A DNA stretch of 64,000 nt from assembly GCF_047777955.1 (NCBI RefSeq), contig NZ_CP180537.1, positions 806,001 to 870,000 of the forward strand. Reading direction: 5' to 3'. The notes beneath the pieces are model-generated. The model saw only the letters and a program-made list of their open reading frames with translations. It made no database searches and was not told where the DNA came from. Positions 1 through 8,897 of the stretch are shown here, piece by piece (the stretch's first letter is position 1; the number at the start of each line of letters is the position of its first letter). This stretch comes from Didemnitutus sp047777955 (GTDB lineage: Bacteria; Verrucomicrobiota; Verrucomicrobiia; Opitutales; Opitutaceae). The position numbers and the translations under genes are program-made.

Positions 1-1
1 G

Positions 2-775
2 GAACTGCTGGTCATCGCCGGCCAGTGCACGATCGATCCGAAAAACCCGAACTACTACCTCGAGACCTCGCAGGCGGTGAAGGAGGCCGGCGCCGACGCG
101 CTCCGCGGCGGCGTGTGGAAACCCCGCACCAATCCCTACAGCTTCCAGGGCGACGCCCGCTCGCTCGAGATCCTGATGGACGCCTCGCGCCGCACCGGCC
201 TGCCGGTCGTCACCGAGGTCATGGAGCTCGAGCACATCAACCTCGCCCTCGACGCCGGCGTGCACGTGCTCCAGATCGGCGCCCGCAACGCCCTCAACTA
301 CTCGCTCCTCCGCCAGGTCGGCCGCGCCATCGCCGGCCGCCCGACCGCGGTGATGCTGAAGCGCAGCATCCACAGCGGCCCGCTGGCGGAGTTCATCTCC
401 GCCGCCGAATACATCGCCGCCTTCGGCAACCCGAACGTCATCCTCTGCCCGCGCGGCACGCAGCCGCAGCTCGAGGGCTACCGCAACCAGCCCGACGAAT
501 CGATCACGCCGCTGCTGAAGGAAAAGACCTGGGCGCCGGTCGTCGTCGACCCGTCGCACTCGGTCGGCAAGGCCGCCTACGTCCCCGCCGCCTCGCTCGC
601 CGCCGTCGCCTACGGCTGCGACGGCCTCTGCATCGAGGCGCACGTCAGCCCGTCGCACGGCATCGGCGACGACCCGAAGCAGGCGGTGACACCCTCGGCG
701 CTGGCCGAGCTGGTCAAACGCTGCCGCTCCCTCCACGCTTCGCTCCGTCCCCAACCCGCCGCCGCCCGCGCATGA
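2..775 (+). CDS. aroF: 3-deoxy-7-phosphoheptulonate (DAHP) synthase, 5'-truncated
   Basis: Condenses phosphoenolpyruvate and erythrose-4-phosphate in the first step of the shikimate pathway. The N-terminus lies outside the window; about 257 codons remain. Visible barrel motifs of the class I, AroA(beta)-like family are LRGGVWKPRTNPYSFQG, IGARN, ILCPRGT and the metal-site DPSHSVGKAAYV. The opening strand reads AGQCTID where most relatives have AGPCxVE. No ACT or chorismate-mutase domain is fused to the C-terminus. The stop codon overlaps the ATG of the downstream pheA gene by 3 nt, so the two are very likely co-transcribed and translationally coupled. The symbol is generic; aroG or aroA are equally possible names. 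Confidence 0.85.
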   Translation, partial: ELLVIAGQCTIDPKNPNYYLETSQAVKEAGADALRGGVWKPRTNPYSFQGDARSLEILMDASRRTGLPVVTEVMELEHINLALDAGVHVLQIGARNALNYSLLRQVGRAIAGRPTAVMLKRSIHSGPLAEFISAAEYIAAFGNPNVILCPRGTQPQLEGYRNQPDESITPLLKEKTWAPVVVDPSHSVGKAAYVPAASLAAVAYGCDGLCIEAHVSPSHGIGDDPKQAVTPSALAELVKRCRSLHASLRPQPAAARA

Positions 776-1853
776 AAAAGAACTCTCCGCCATCCGCACG
801 CGCATCGACGCCATCGACCAGCAGGTCGTCTCGCTCCTCAACTCCCGCCTCCAGCTCGCACAGCAGATCGGCGCGCTGAAGCACGGCGCGAAGGGCCGCA
901 TCTACGTCGCCGAGCGCGAGGCCGACGTCTACCGCCGCGTCGCCGCCGCCAACAAGGGCGGCCCGCTCAAGCCGGCCGCGCTGCAGGCCATCTACCGCGA
1001 GATCATGTCCGCCGCGCTCGCGCTGGAGAAGCCGCTCGTCATCGCCTACCTCGGGCCCGAGGCCACCAACACCCACGCCGCGGCGCTGAAGAAGTTCGGC
1101 GGCAGCGTCGACTACCGCCCGATGCCGTCGCTGGCCGACGTGTTCACCGCGGTGGAGAAGGGCGAGGCCGACTACGGCGTCGTGCCGATCGAGAACTCCA
1201 CCGAGGGCTCCGTCCGCGACTCGCTCGACCTCTTCGTCGAGACGCCGCTGAAGATCGTCGCCGAGCTCCAGCTCGAGATCGAGCACACGCTGCTCTCCCA
1301 CGAGCCGCTGGAGAACATCAAGCGCGTCTACTCGAAGGACCAGGCCCTCGCGCAGTGCCGCCGCTGGCTCCAGCGCCACCTGCCGCACGCGCAGCTGGTC
1401 GACGTCGACAGCACGGCGCTCGGCGTGCAGCGCGCCGCGAAGGAGAAGGGCGCCGCCGCCGTCGGCCCGCGCCTCGCCGGCGAGCGCTACGGCGTGCCCG
1501 CCGCCGCCACGCGCATCCAGGACCAGAAGAACAACACCTCGCGCTTCGGCATCCTCGGCCGTGAGCCCTCGGGCGCCGTCGGCAAGGGCCACGACAAGAC
1601 CAGCCTGCTCGTCTCGCTCCACCACGAGCCCGGCGCCCTGCTGCGCGCGCTCACGCCGTTCCACCGCCGCAAGCTCAACCTCACGCGCATCGAGTCGCGC
1701 CCGAGCCGCCTGCGCCCGTGGGACTACATTTTCTTCCTCGACGTCTCCGGCCACTACGACGAGCCGGCGATGCAGAAGGCCCTCGCCGACCTGCGCCGCC
1801 AGTGCCCGCTGGTGAAATGGCTCGGCAGCTACCCGGCGTCGAAGTCCGTCTGA
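772..1853 (+). CDS. pheA: Bifunctional chorismate mutase / prephenate dehydratase (P-protein), frameshift near start
   Basis: Converts chorismate to prephenate and then phenylpyruvate for phenylalanine synthesis. An AroQ-type chorismate mutase helix bundle comes first (KELSAIRTRIDAIDQQVVSLL from about 777). The prephenate dehydratase domain follows (YLGPEATNTHAA, VVPIENSTEGSV, catalytic NTSRFGIL), then a C-terminal ACT domain with the ESRPS regulatory motif. The mutase frame has no ATG, GTG or TTG between an in-frame stop at 687 and codon 777. ATG 772 is one base out of frame, and one extra A in the A5 run at 775-779 would give M-K-K-E-L. I therefore read this as a one-base deletion, probably an assembly error. 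About 360 residues once corrected, normal for the family. Confidence 0.88.
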
Positions 1854-1856
1854 GCC

Positions 1857-2502
1857 ATGCGGCGTCCGCGCGTCTGGCCCGTCCTGGTCTGTGCGCTGCT
1901 GGGGGCGGCGGCGCCGGCAGCCGAGCGCCCCGCGCCGCTCGACGCGCTGGCGGCGAGCTTCGGCGGCTGGACGCCGCTGCGCGCGGTGCGGACGTTTGCC
2001 TACCGGCTGACGCGCACCGATGCGCAGGGCGTCGTCATGCGCGACGAGAGCTACCGCCTCGACCTGGAGAACGGCCAGGTGTGGTCGCGCGACCGGCGCA
2101 GCGGCGACGAGGCGTGGTGGGACGGAGCCGCGGGCTGGCGGCGTCCCGCGGCGGGCGGCGCGGCCGGGCGCGACGATGCGGCGGGGCGCGGCTGCGTTCG
2201 CATGCGGCCTTCAATTTCTTCCGGCTGCTGCGCGATCCGGCGACGCGGGCGGAGTGGACAGGGAGCGGCGCATCCGGCTGACTCCGGCCGGCGAGGAGGC
2301 GTTCGAGGTCGAACTCGATCCGGCGAGCGGCCGGATCGTCGCGAACCATTTCGGCCCGGTCGTGAGCGGCGAGTTTGATTACCGGCCGGTCGGCGCGCTC
2401 GTCTGGCCGATGGAGTTCCGCGTGCCCGGGGCGAAGGCGTCGGTCGGACGTTTTTCCGAGCTCGAGCTGTCGGACGCCCCGGCCTTGCCGGCGGCGCGCT
2501 GA
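1857..2502 (+). CDS. Secreted protein of unknown function, two apparent frameshifts
   Basis: Starts 3 nt after pheA. The first frame encodes a signal peptide (hydrophobic stretch ending near PAAERPAP) and an antiparallel-beta-looking stretch (TFAYRLTRTDAQG, ESYRLDLENGQVW). Around 2150-2200 the sensible frame moves to one reading FNFFRLLRDPATRAEW. Near 2262 it moves again to one reading RIRLTPAGEEAFEVELDPASG and WPMEFRVPG, ending at 2500-2502. Each shift equals one missing base. The overall look, a secreted protein with alternating strands and a sugar- or lipid-binding feel, resembles LolA-like outer-membrane carrier folds, but I cannot assign a family. It may be intact in the real genome. Confidence 0.55.
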
Positions 2503-2508
2503 GGCGGC

Positions 2509-3357
2509 TCAGCGGCGGCGGCGCAGCCAGACCACCAGGCCGAGGCCGAGCGCGAGGAGCGCGTAGGTGGACGGCTCGGGAATCATCGCGAACTCGGCGC
2601 CCCACATGTTGCCGGAGCGGCCCGTGACCGTGAGGCTTTGGAGGAGGGTGCCGCTCTTCGAGTATTGCAGCAGCGGGCTGCTGGAGCTGTTGGGCAGATA
2701 CCAGAGCGTGTCGGTGGAGGCCTGGTAGGCGAGGCCGCCGCGATCGCCGGTGTGGCTGAATTGCGAGAGCAGGGTGCCGGACAGCGAATACTGGTAGATA
2801 GTGCTGATGCCCGAGATCCACAGCGTGTTCGAGGCGAGGTCGTAGGTAATGCCGGCGATCTGGGTCCCGGTCGCGGTGAACATCGAGGTGAGGCCGGTCC
2901 AGTCGTTGTTGGCCTTGTAGACAACGGCGTCGCCGCCGTTCCACGCCAGGGTGTAATTGGTCTTCCCGTCGGTCGTGCCGTCCAGGAACTGCGAGACGCC
3001 GGGGGCGCTGAACGACGACGTGATCCCGAGGGAGGTGCCGTCGAGGGCAAACGCCGTGGCGCCGGAGGGATTGTTGTAATAATCCAGCGTCCAGATGCGG
3101 TCGGTGACGGCGAGCGCGAGCGGCTGGTGGCTTGAAGCCGAGACGTTGGTGCTCGTGTAGAGGACGGCGCCGGTCGTGGTGTTGATCGCCATGAGGCGGG
3201 CCGGGCCGGCGTCGCCATCGGTGATGAACAGCGTGGTCGCGGTGTCGATGGTGGTCTGCGCCCGGGCCGAGCCGGCCAGCGCGGCGCCGACGAGCGCGAG
3301 CAGAAGGGCGGGGCGGACTGAGCTCCAGGTGACCACGCCGCCAGAATGGCGCGTCAC
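2509..3357 (-). CDS. PEP-CTERM sorting-domain protein, surface or extracellular
   Basis: 282 residues. The N-terminal signal peptide ends near GSARAQTT. The body is rich in Ser/Thr/Gly/Asn with repeated short strands (LAYQASTDTLWYL, ITYDLASNTLWIS), suggesting a beta-propeller-like extracellular domain. The C-terminus is a textbook PEP-CTERM signal: IPEPSTYAL, a hydrophobic helix, then WLRRRR. Such proteins are processed at the inner membrane by an exosortase, and one is encoded at about 47.8 kb in this window. A GTG a few codons into the frame is an alternative start. It is convergent with the preceding + strand gene, and its promoter must lie in 3358-3434. Cargo function is unknown. Confidence 0.85.
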   Translation of the reverse strand: MTRHSGGVVTWSSVRPALLLALVGAALAGSARAQTTIDTATTLFITDGDAGPARLMAINTTTGAVLYTSTNVSASSHQPLALAVTDRIWTLDYYNNPSGATAFALDGTSLGITSSFSAPGVSQFLDGTTDGKTNYTLAWNGGDAVVYKANNDWTGLTSMFTATGTQIAGITYDLASNTLWISGISTIYQYSLSGTLLSQFSHTGDRGGLAYQASTDTLWYLPNSSSSPLLQYSKSGTLLQSLTVTGRSGNMWGAEFAMIPEPSTYALLALGLGLVVWLRRRR

Positions 3358-3388
3358 CCGGATGGGGCGAGAAATTTTCCGGCCGGGG

Positions 3389-3402
3389 TGACCGTTCGGT
3401 CA
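3389..3402. promoter_or_regulatory. Palindrome upstream of the PEP-CTERM gene, possible operator
   Basis: TGACCG-TT-CGGTCA is a 6+2+6 inverted repeat about 32 bp upstream of the PEP-CTERM start codon, in its likely promoter. The layout resembles TetR-family operators, but no tetR gene is adjacent. The assignment rests on symmetry alone. Confidence 0.35.
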
Positions 3403-3434
3403 GGTGGGGCCGTTTGGCACCTCCGCGGCCCCGC

Positions 3435-3847
3435 TCAGTAGTCGTCGAGCAGCACCCACACGACCCACGTGAGTGCGCCGCTGAGGATGATGGCGCCGGA
3501 GAAGGCGTAGACGAGGACGACGACGTTGCCGCGGCTGAACAGCGTCACCGCCGCGGCGAGCACGTTCACCAGGATCATCGCGGTCCAGTAATCGCGCTTG
3601 CGCCGCCGCCAGCGCGGACGCGCGGGCGGCTTGAGCTCGTCGAGGCCGGCGGCGATCTCTCGCGCGCGGAGCTCGCGCTGGAGGGCGAAGACGTCGTTGG
3701 CGGCGGGCGGGGGCGCGGCGTCGGCCGCGTCGGCGGGGCGGGGGCGTTCACGCGCTCGAATTCCTTCGGCTTGAAGCCGTAAGTTTTGCGTGGAGGCTCG
3801 GGCTCGGCGGGCACGGCGGGAGGTTGGACGGAGTCCGGCTCAGGCAC
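3435..3847 (-). CDS. Small membrane protein, two C-terminal helices, one frameshift
   Basis: About 137 residues after correcting one missing base near 3720-3745. The N-terminal half is proline-rich and charged (PEPDSVQPPAVPAEPEPP, KTYGFKPKEFERVN). After the shift the frame reads NDVFALQRELRAREIAAGL and then a basic WRRRKRDYW. Two transmembrane segments follow (AMILVNVLAAAVTLF and VYAFSGAIILSGALTWVVWVLL), ending LLDDY. The length is 3n+2, as expected for a single lost base. GTG 3847 is the best start; there is no ATG nearby. It is divergent from gltB. I do not recognise the family. It could be a membrane-anchored regulator or envelope protein. Confidence 0.55.
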
Positions 3848-3979
3848 AACGCGCGTTTGCGCCGGCGGGCGCGGCGGGGCGACATCGCGCTCGCGCGTCC
3901 GCCGGAATCGCCTAATAACCCGGATATGCCACAACGTAATGTTTGCAGGGGCATAAGAGGTGCTACCACCGAGGGTGCT

Positions 3980-6900
3980 ATGCATTCCTGCGGTATCCCT
4001 TCGCCCCTCTACGATCCGGCGTTCGAACACGACGCCTGCGGTGTCGGCTTCATTGCGCGCACCGATGGACACCGGACGCACGACGTCCTCAAGCACGGGC
4101 TGACCGCACTCAAAGCCCTCGCGCACCGCGGCGCGATCGACGCCGACTCGTCGACCGGCGACGGCGCCGGCATCATGACCCAGCTGCCCTACGAGCTGAT
4201 CCGCGCGCACCTCGTGGCCCAGAAGGTCAGCGTGCTGCCGAAGGACAAGGACCTCGCCGTCGCCCAGCTTTTCCTCCCCCGCGAAAACGACCTCGCGCAG
4301 GCGCAGATCAAGAAGATCTTCATCGAGGCGGTGAAGGAGGAAGGCCTCGGCTTCGTCGCCTGGCGCGACGTGCCGACGGACTACTCGATCCTCGGCCGCA
4401 AGGCGGCCGACACGCGCCCGATGGTGCTGCAGGCGATCATCGCCCGCCTCGACGACTCGAGCGACGAGGACTTCGAGCGCCACCTCTTCCTCGCGCAGAA
4501 GCTGGCCGAGCGCCGCTGCAACGAGGCGCGCCTCGACGGCTTCTACGTCTGCTCGTGCTCCGCGCGCACCATCGTCTACAAGGGCCTGCTCAACGCGCCC
4601 GAGGTGCGCCGGTTCTTCCCCGACCTGCGCGACACCCGCTACACGACCGCGTTCACGATCTTCCACCAGCGCTACTCGACCAACACGTTCCCGACGTGGC
4701 ACCTCGCCCAGCCGTTCCGCATGATGGCGCACAACGGCGAGATCAACACCATCCGCGGCAACCGCGTGCGCATGCACGCCCGCGAGAAGGCCATGGCCGG
4801 CGGCGTGTGGGGCGGGCGCTTCGCCGACCTGCACCCGATCGTGCAGCCGGGCATGTCCGACTCCGCGTCGTTCGACAACGTCCTCCAGGTCCTCGCGCTC
4901 GGCGGCCGCTCCGCCCTGCACTCCATGATGATGATGGCCCCGCTGGCCTGGGAGCAGAACCCCCGCCTCAGCGACGACGCCCGCGCGTTCTTCCAATACC
5001 ACTCGCTCTTCATGGAGCCGTGGGACGGCCCCGCCGCCCTCGTGTTCTCGGACGGCAAGATCGTCGGCGCCACGCTCGACCGCAACGGCCTGCGCCCCGC
5101 GCGCTTCAAGCTCTACGACGACGGCCACATCCTCCTCGCCTCGGAAACCGGCCTCGTGCCCAACCTCCCCGGCCAGGTCGTCCAGTCCGGCCGCCTCGGG
5201 CCCGGCCGCATGATCGCGGTCGACCTCGAGCGCCAGCGCGTGCTGATGGACGAGGACATCAAGAAGGAGGTCGCGGAGAAGCCCGTCTACCGCGACTGGT
5301 GCTCGCGCCACCTGATCAATCTCCAGAAGTTCGCCGCCACCGCGCCGGAGAACGAGGTCATCACGCCGCCGGCCGCCTTCTCGGCCTCGGTGCTGCAGCA
5401 GCAGCTCGCCTTCGGCTACGACACCGAGGAACTCGAGCTCGTGCTCGGCTCGCTCGCCGTCGGCCTCGAGCCCACCGGCTCGATGGGCGACGACACGCCG
5501 CTCGCCGTGCTCTCGCGCCGGCCCAAGCTCCTCTACAGCTATTTCAAGCAGCTCTTCGCCCAGGTCACGAACCCGCCGATCGACTCCATCCGCGAGAAGT
5601 CCGTCATGTCGCTCGGCGCCGCCCTCGGCCCGCGCCTCAGCCTGTTCGAGACGGCGCTCTCGCCCACCGGCGTGCTCACGCTCGATTCGCCCCTGGTGTT
5701 CGACCACGAGCTCGAGGCGATCCACTCCGTCCCGCTCTTCCGCAACGCCGTCGTGCGCCTCTCGGTGCTCTTCGACGCCAACGCCGGACCCGACGCGCTG
5801 GCCAACGCCGTGCACGACCTCGCGCACCGCGCCTACAACGCCGTCGAGAACCAGGGCGCCAAGATCCTCATCCTCTCCGACAAGGGCCTCGCGCCCGACA
5901 AGGCCGCCATCCCGATGCTCCTCGCCGTCGGCGCCGTGCAGCACCGCCTCATCCGCGCCGGCCTGCGCCTCAAATGCGACATCGTCGCCGAGACCGGCGA
6001 GGCGCGTGACGTCCACCACATCGCCTGCCTCAGCGGCTACGGCGCCAACGCCATCAATCCCTACCTCGCGCTCGCGACCGTCCGCGAACTCGCCGCGCAG
6101 GGCAAGCTGGCCGCGCCGGCCAAGCCCGCCGAGGCGGAGAAGAATTACAAGAAGGCCCTCGAGGCCGGCCTGCTGAAGGTGCTCGCCCGCATGGGCATCA
6201 GCACGCTCGCCAGCTACCGCGGCGCGCAGATCTTCGAGGCCATCGGCATCGGCGGCAAGGTCATCGAGGAGTGCTTCGGCGGCACGCCGTCGCCGATCGG
6301 CGGCATCGGTTACCGCCAGATCGCCGAGGAGGTGCTGCGCCGCCACGAACGCGCGTTCCCGCGCATGAACAACGCGGCCTCCGAGGCCGAGGCCACGCCC
6401 GCCCCCGCGGTCGAGCTGCCCAACGACGGCTACTACAAGGTCAACAAGAAGGGCGACGGCGAGTTCCACGGCTGGAACCCGAAGGTCGTTGCCGGCATGC
6501 ACAAGTTCCTCAAGGGCGGCGCGCCCGAGGACTACAAGGTCTTCGCCCAGACCTCCGACGAGCACCCGCCGGTCACGATCAAGGACCTGCTCAAGATCCG
6601 CTTCCCGGCCGCCGGCCTCCCGCTGGAGGAAGTCGAGCCGATCGAGGACATCCGCCGTCGCTTCACCACCGCCGGCATGTCGCTCGGCGCGCTCTCGCCC
6701 GAGGCGCACGAGACGCTCGCCATCGCCATGAACCGCATCGGCGGCAAGTCGAACTCCGGCGAAGGCGGCGAGGATCCCGAGCGCTTCGGCTTGCGCGAGA
6801 ACGGCGACAGCGCCAACAGCGCGATCAAGCAGGTCGCGTCCGGCCGCTTCGGCGTCACCGCCGAATACCTCGCCAACGCGCGCGAGATCGAGATCAAGAT

Positions 6901-8590
6901 GGCCCAGGGCGCCAAGCCCGGCGAGGGCGGCCAGCTGCCCGGCCACAAGGTCTCGCCGCTCATCGCCCGCCTGCGCTTCTCCGTCCCCGGCGTCACGCTC
7001 ATCTCGCCGCCGCCGCACCACGACATCTACTCGATCGAGGACCTCGCGCAGCTCATCCTCGACCTCAAGGAGGTCAACCCGCGCGCCAAGGTCTGCGTGA
7101 AGCTCGTCTCGTCCTCCGGCGTCGGCACCATCGCCGCCGGCGTGGCCAAGGCCTATGCCGACGTCGTGCTCGTCTCCGGCCACGAGGGCGGCACGGGCGC
7201 CTCGCCGCTCGGCTCGATCAAGAACGCCGGCTCCGACTGGGTCCTCGGCCTCGCCGAGGCGCACCAGGTCCTGATGATGAACGGCCTTCGCAACCGCGTG
7301 ACGCTCCGCACCGACGGCGGCATGAAGACCGGCCGCGACATCGTCATCGCCGCCATCCTCGGCGCCGAGGAGTTCAACTTCGGCACCGGCGCGCTCATCG
7401 CGGCGGGTTGCGCGATGTTCCGCGTCTGCCACCTCAACACCTGCCCGGTCGGCGTCGCCACCCAGCGCGAGGACCTCCGCGCGAAGTTCCGCGGCAAGCC
7501 CGAGAACGTCATCGCCTACTTCAACGCCGTGGCCGAGGAAGTCCGCCACTACCTCGCCCGCCTCGGCGCGCACTCGCTCAACGACGTCATCGGCCGCCCC
7601 GAGCTGCTCGAGCAGATCGACGACCCGGCGAACCCGAAGACGCGCTTCCTCAACCTCTCGGGCGTGCTGCACAACGTCGACCCGACCGGCCAGCTCGACC
7701 GCTTCCACACCCGCGAGCGCAACGAGCGCTTCGGCTCCGAGGGCTCGCTCGACGAGCTCATCGTCCAGGAGGCGCGCCACGTCATCGCCGGCCGCGCCGG
7801 CCGCTTCTCCGGCACCTACAAGGTCACCAACGAGTCGCGCTGCCTCGGCACGCACCTCTCCGGCCAGATCGCCTACCTGCGCGGCAGCCAGAGCCCGCTC
7901 GCGCCGCGCACGATCGACCTGAAGTTCAACGGCACCGCCGGCCAGAGCTTCGGCACCTTCCTCGTCCCCGGCGTCCGCCTCACCCTCACCGGCGAGGGCA
8001 ACGACTACGTCGGCAAGGGCATGAGCGGCGGCGAAATCGTCATCCGCCCGCGCAGCGACGAGATCTTCGCCTGGGAGACCAACGTCCTCATCGGCAACAC
8101 CTGCCTCTACGGCGCGACGGGCGGCCTGCTCTTCGCGGCGGGGTGGGCGGGCGAGCGCTTCGCCGTCCGCAACTCCGGCGCCATCGCCGTCGTCGAGGGC
8201 GTGGGCGACCACGGCTGCGAATACATGACCCGCGGCACGGTCGTCATCCTCGGCCGCACCGGCCTGAACTTCGCCGCCGGCATGAGCGGCGGCCTGGCCT
8301 TCGTGTTCGACGAGCGCAACGTCCTCCCGCAGCGCACCAACAACCAGATGGTCACGCTCGAGCGCCTCAGCAACGACGACGAGAGCGAATCCCTCCGCAA
8401 GCTGATCAGCGACCACGCCGAGGCGACGGGCTCTCCGCACGCCCGGCGCATCGTCGAGCAGTGGAAGGACAGCGTGAAGCAGTTCTGGAAGGTCGTGCCC
8501 AACCCGCCGACGCCCGACGCGCCGAAGCAGTTCTACCGTTACGAGCCCGTGCAGGTCTTCGCCGAGCACCCGTCGGTGCTGCTGGGCTGA
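3980..8590 (+). CDS. gltB: Glutamate synthase, large (alpha) subunit
   Basis: 1536 residues, full length for the bacterial NADPH-GOGAT large subunit. It transfers the glutamine amide to 2-oxoglutarate. After a short propeptide, HDACGVGF supplies the N-terminal-nucleophile cysteine (Cys20) of the class II amidotransferase domain, with NGEINT and RNGLRPARF further on. The central domain leads into the FMN-binding synthase domain (GGKSNSGEGGEDPER, KVSPLIARLR, SGHEGGTGASPL). The 3Fe-4S cysteines lie in CAMFRVCHLNTCPVG at about 1143-1155, and the GXGXG beta-helix domain ends the protein. ATG 3980 was chosen because homologues begin just before the nucleophile. No gltD small subunit is adjacent. 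A strong terminator follows. Confidence 0.97.
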   Translation: MHSCGIPSPLYDPAFEHDACGVGFIARTDGHRTHDVLKHGLTALKALAHRGAIDADSSTGDGAGIMTQLPYELIRAHLVAQKVSVLPKDKDLAVAQLFLPRENDLAQAQIKKIFIEAVKEEGLGFVAWRDVPTDYSILGRKAADTRPMVLQAIIARLDDSSDEDFERHLFLAQKLAERRCNEARLDGFYVCSCSARTIVYKGLLNAPEVRRFFPDLRDTRYTTAFTIFHQRYSTNTFPTWHLAQPFRMMAHNGEINTIRGNRVRMHAREKAMAGGVWGGRFADLHPIVQPGMSDSASFDNVLQVLALGGRSALHSMMMMAPLAWEQNPRLSDDARAFFQYHSLFMEPWDGPAALVFSDGKIVGATLDRNGLRPARFKLYDDGHILLASETGLVPNLPGQVVQSGRLGPGRMIAVDLERQRVLMDEDIKKEVAEKPVYRDWCSRHLINLQKFAATAPENEVITPPAAFSASVLQQQLAFGYDTEELELVLGSLAVGLEPTGSMGDDTPLAVLSRRPKLLYSYFKQLFAQVTNPPIDSIREKSVMSLGAALGPRLSLFETALSPTGVLTLDSPLVFDHELEAIHSVPLFRNAVVRLSVLFDANAGPDALANAVHDLAHRAYNAVENQGAKILILSDKGLAPDKAAIPMLLAVGAVQHRLIRAGLRLKCDIVAETGEARDVHHIACLSGYGANAINPYLALATVRELAAQGKLAAPAKPAEAEKNYKKALEAGLLKVLARMGISTLASYRGAQIFEAIGIGGKVIEECFGGTPSPIGGIGYRQIAEEVLRRHERAFPRMNNAASEAEATPAPAVELPNDGYYKVNKKGDGEFHGWNPKVVAGMHKFLKGGAPEDYKVFAQTSDEHPPVTIKDLLKIRFPAAGLPLEEVEPIEDIRRRFTTAGMSLGALSPEAHETLAIAMNRIGGKSNSGEGGEDPERFGLRENGDSANSAIKQVASGRFGVTAEYLANAREIEIKMAQGAKPGEGGQLPGHKVSPLIARLRFSVPGVTLISPPPHHDIYSIEDLAQLILDLKEVNPRAKVCVKLVSSSGVGTIAAGVAKAYADVVLVSGHEGGTGASPLGSIKNAGSDWVLGLAEAHQVLMMNGLRNRVTLRTDGGMKTGRDIVIAAILGAEEFNFGTGALIAAGCAMFRVCHLNTCPVGVATQREDLRAKFRGKPENVIAYFNAVAEEVRHYLARLGAHSLNDVIGRPELLEQIDDPANPKTRFLNLSGVLHNVDPTGQLDRFHTRERNERFGSEGSLDELIVQEARHVIAGRAGRFSGTYKVTNESRCLGTHLSGQIAYLRGSQSPLAPRTIDLKFNGTAGQSFGTFLVPGVRLTLTGEGNDYVGKGMSGGEIVIRPRSDEIFAWETNVLIGNTCLYGATGGLLFAAGWAGERFAVRNSGAIAVVEGVGDHGCEYMTRGTVVILGRTGLNFAAGMSGGLAFVFDERNVLPQRTNNQMVTLERLSNDDESESLRKLISDHAEATGSPHARRIVEQWKDSVKQFWKVVPNPPTPDAPKQFYRYEPVQVFAEHPSVLLG

Positions 8591-8617
8591 GCGCCGGCGC
8601 ATCCCCTCCGTTTCGCC

Positions 8618-8655
8618 AGGAACCCGCGGCCGTGCGCCGCGGGTTCCTGTTTTTC
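8618..8655 (+). terminator. Rho-independent terminator after gltB
   Basis: Perfect 13-bp stem AGGAACCCGCGGC / GCCGCGGGTTCCT with loop CGTGC, followed by GTTTTTCC. It lies 28 nt after the gltB stop. Confidence 0.92.
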
Positions 8656-8816
8656 CGGACCACGCCGGAGGACGGGGACGCGAGGCGGGCGGAGCGCGGC
8701 GCGAAACGGCGTGCTCGCGCGGCGGACGCCGGCGCCGCGGCCCGCACCACGCGCGCAGGCCGCCCCGCGCCAAGTCGCGCGGATCGCCGGCGCCAACATT
8801 GTCATATTCCCGCGGT

Positions 8817-8832
8817 TGGCCGGAGGGATGCT
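8817..8832 (+). promoter_or_regulatory. Sigma-54-like promoter upstream of the TorF-type porin
   Basis: TGGCCGGAGGGATGCT matches the -24/-12 consensus (TGGCACG-N4-TTGCW) at the GG and GC cores with the correct 10-base gap, and at most other positions. It is about 65 bp before the porin ATG. The nitrogen context makes a sigma-54 promoter plausible. In GC-rich DNA a chance match is also possible, and no binding protein is seen. Confidence 0.4.
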
Positions 8833-8897
8833 TTTGCCGTCGGCGAAGGGCGGCGCTGTCGCCCCCAAACCCACGCCAACACACAAGCAATACCCAC

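Noticed and set aside
3848..3979. Sigma-54 promoter before gltB
   Set aside because: The AT-richer stretch near 3930-3960 has no GG-N10-GC pair in the right place.
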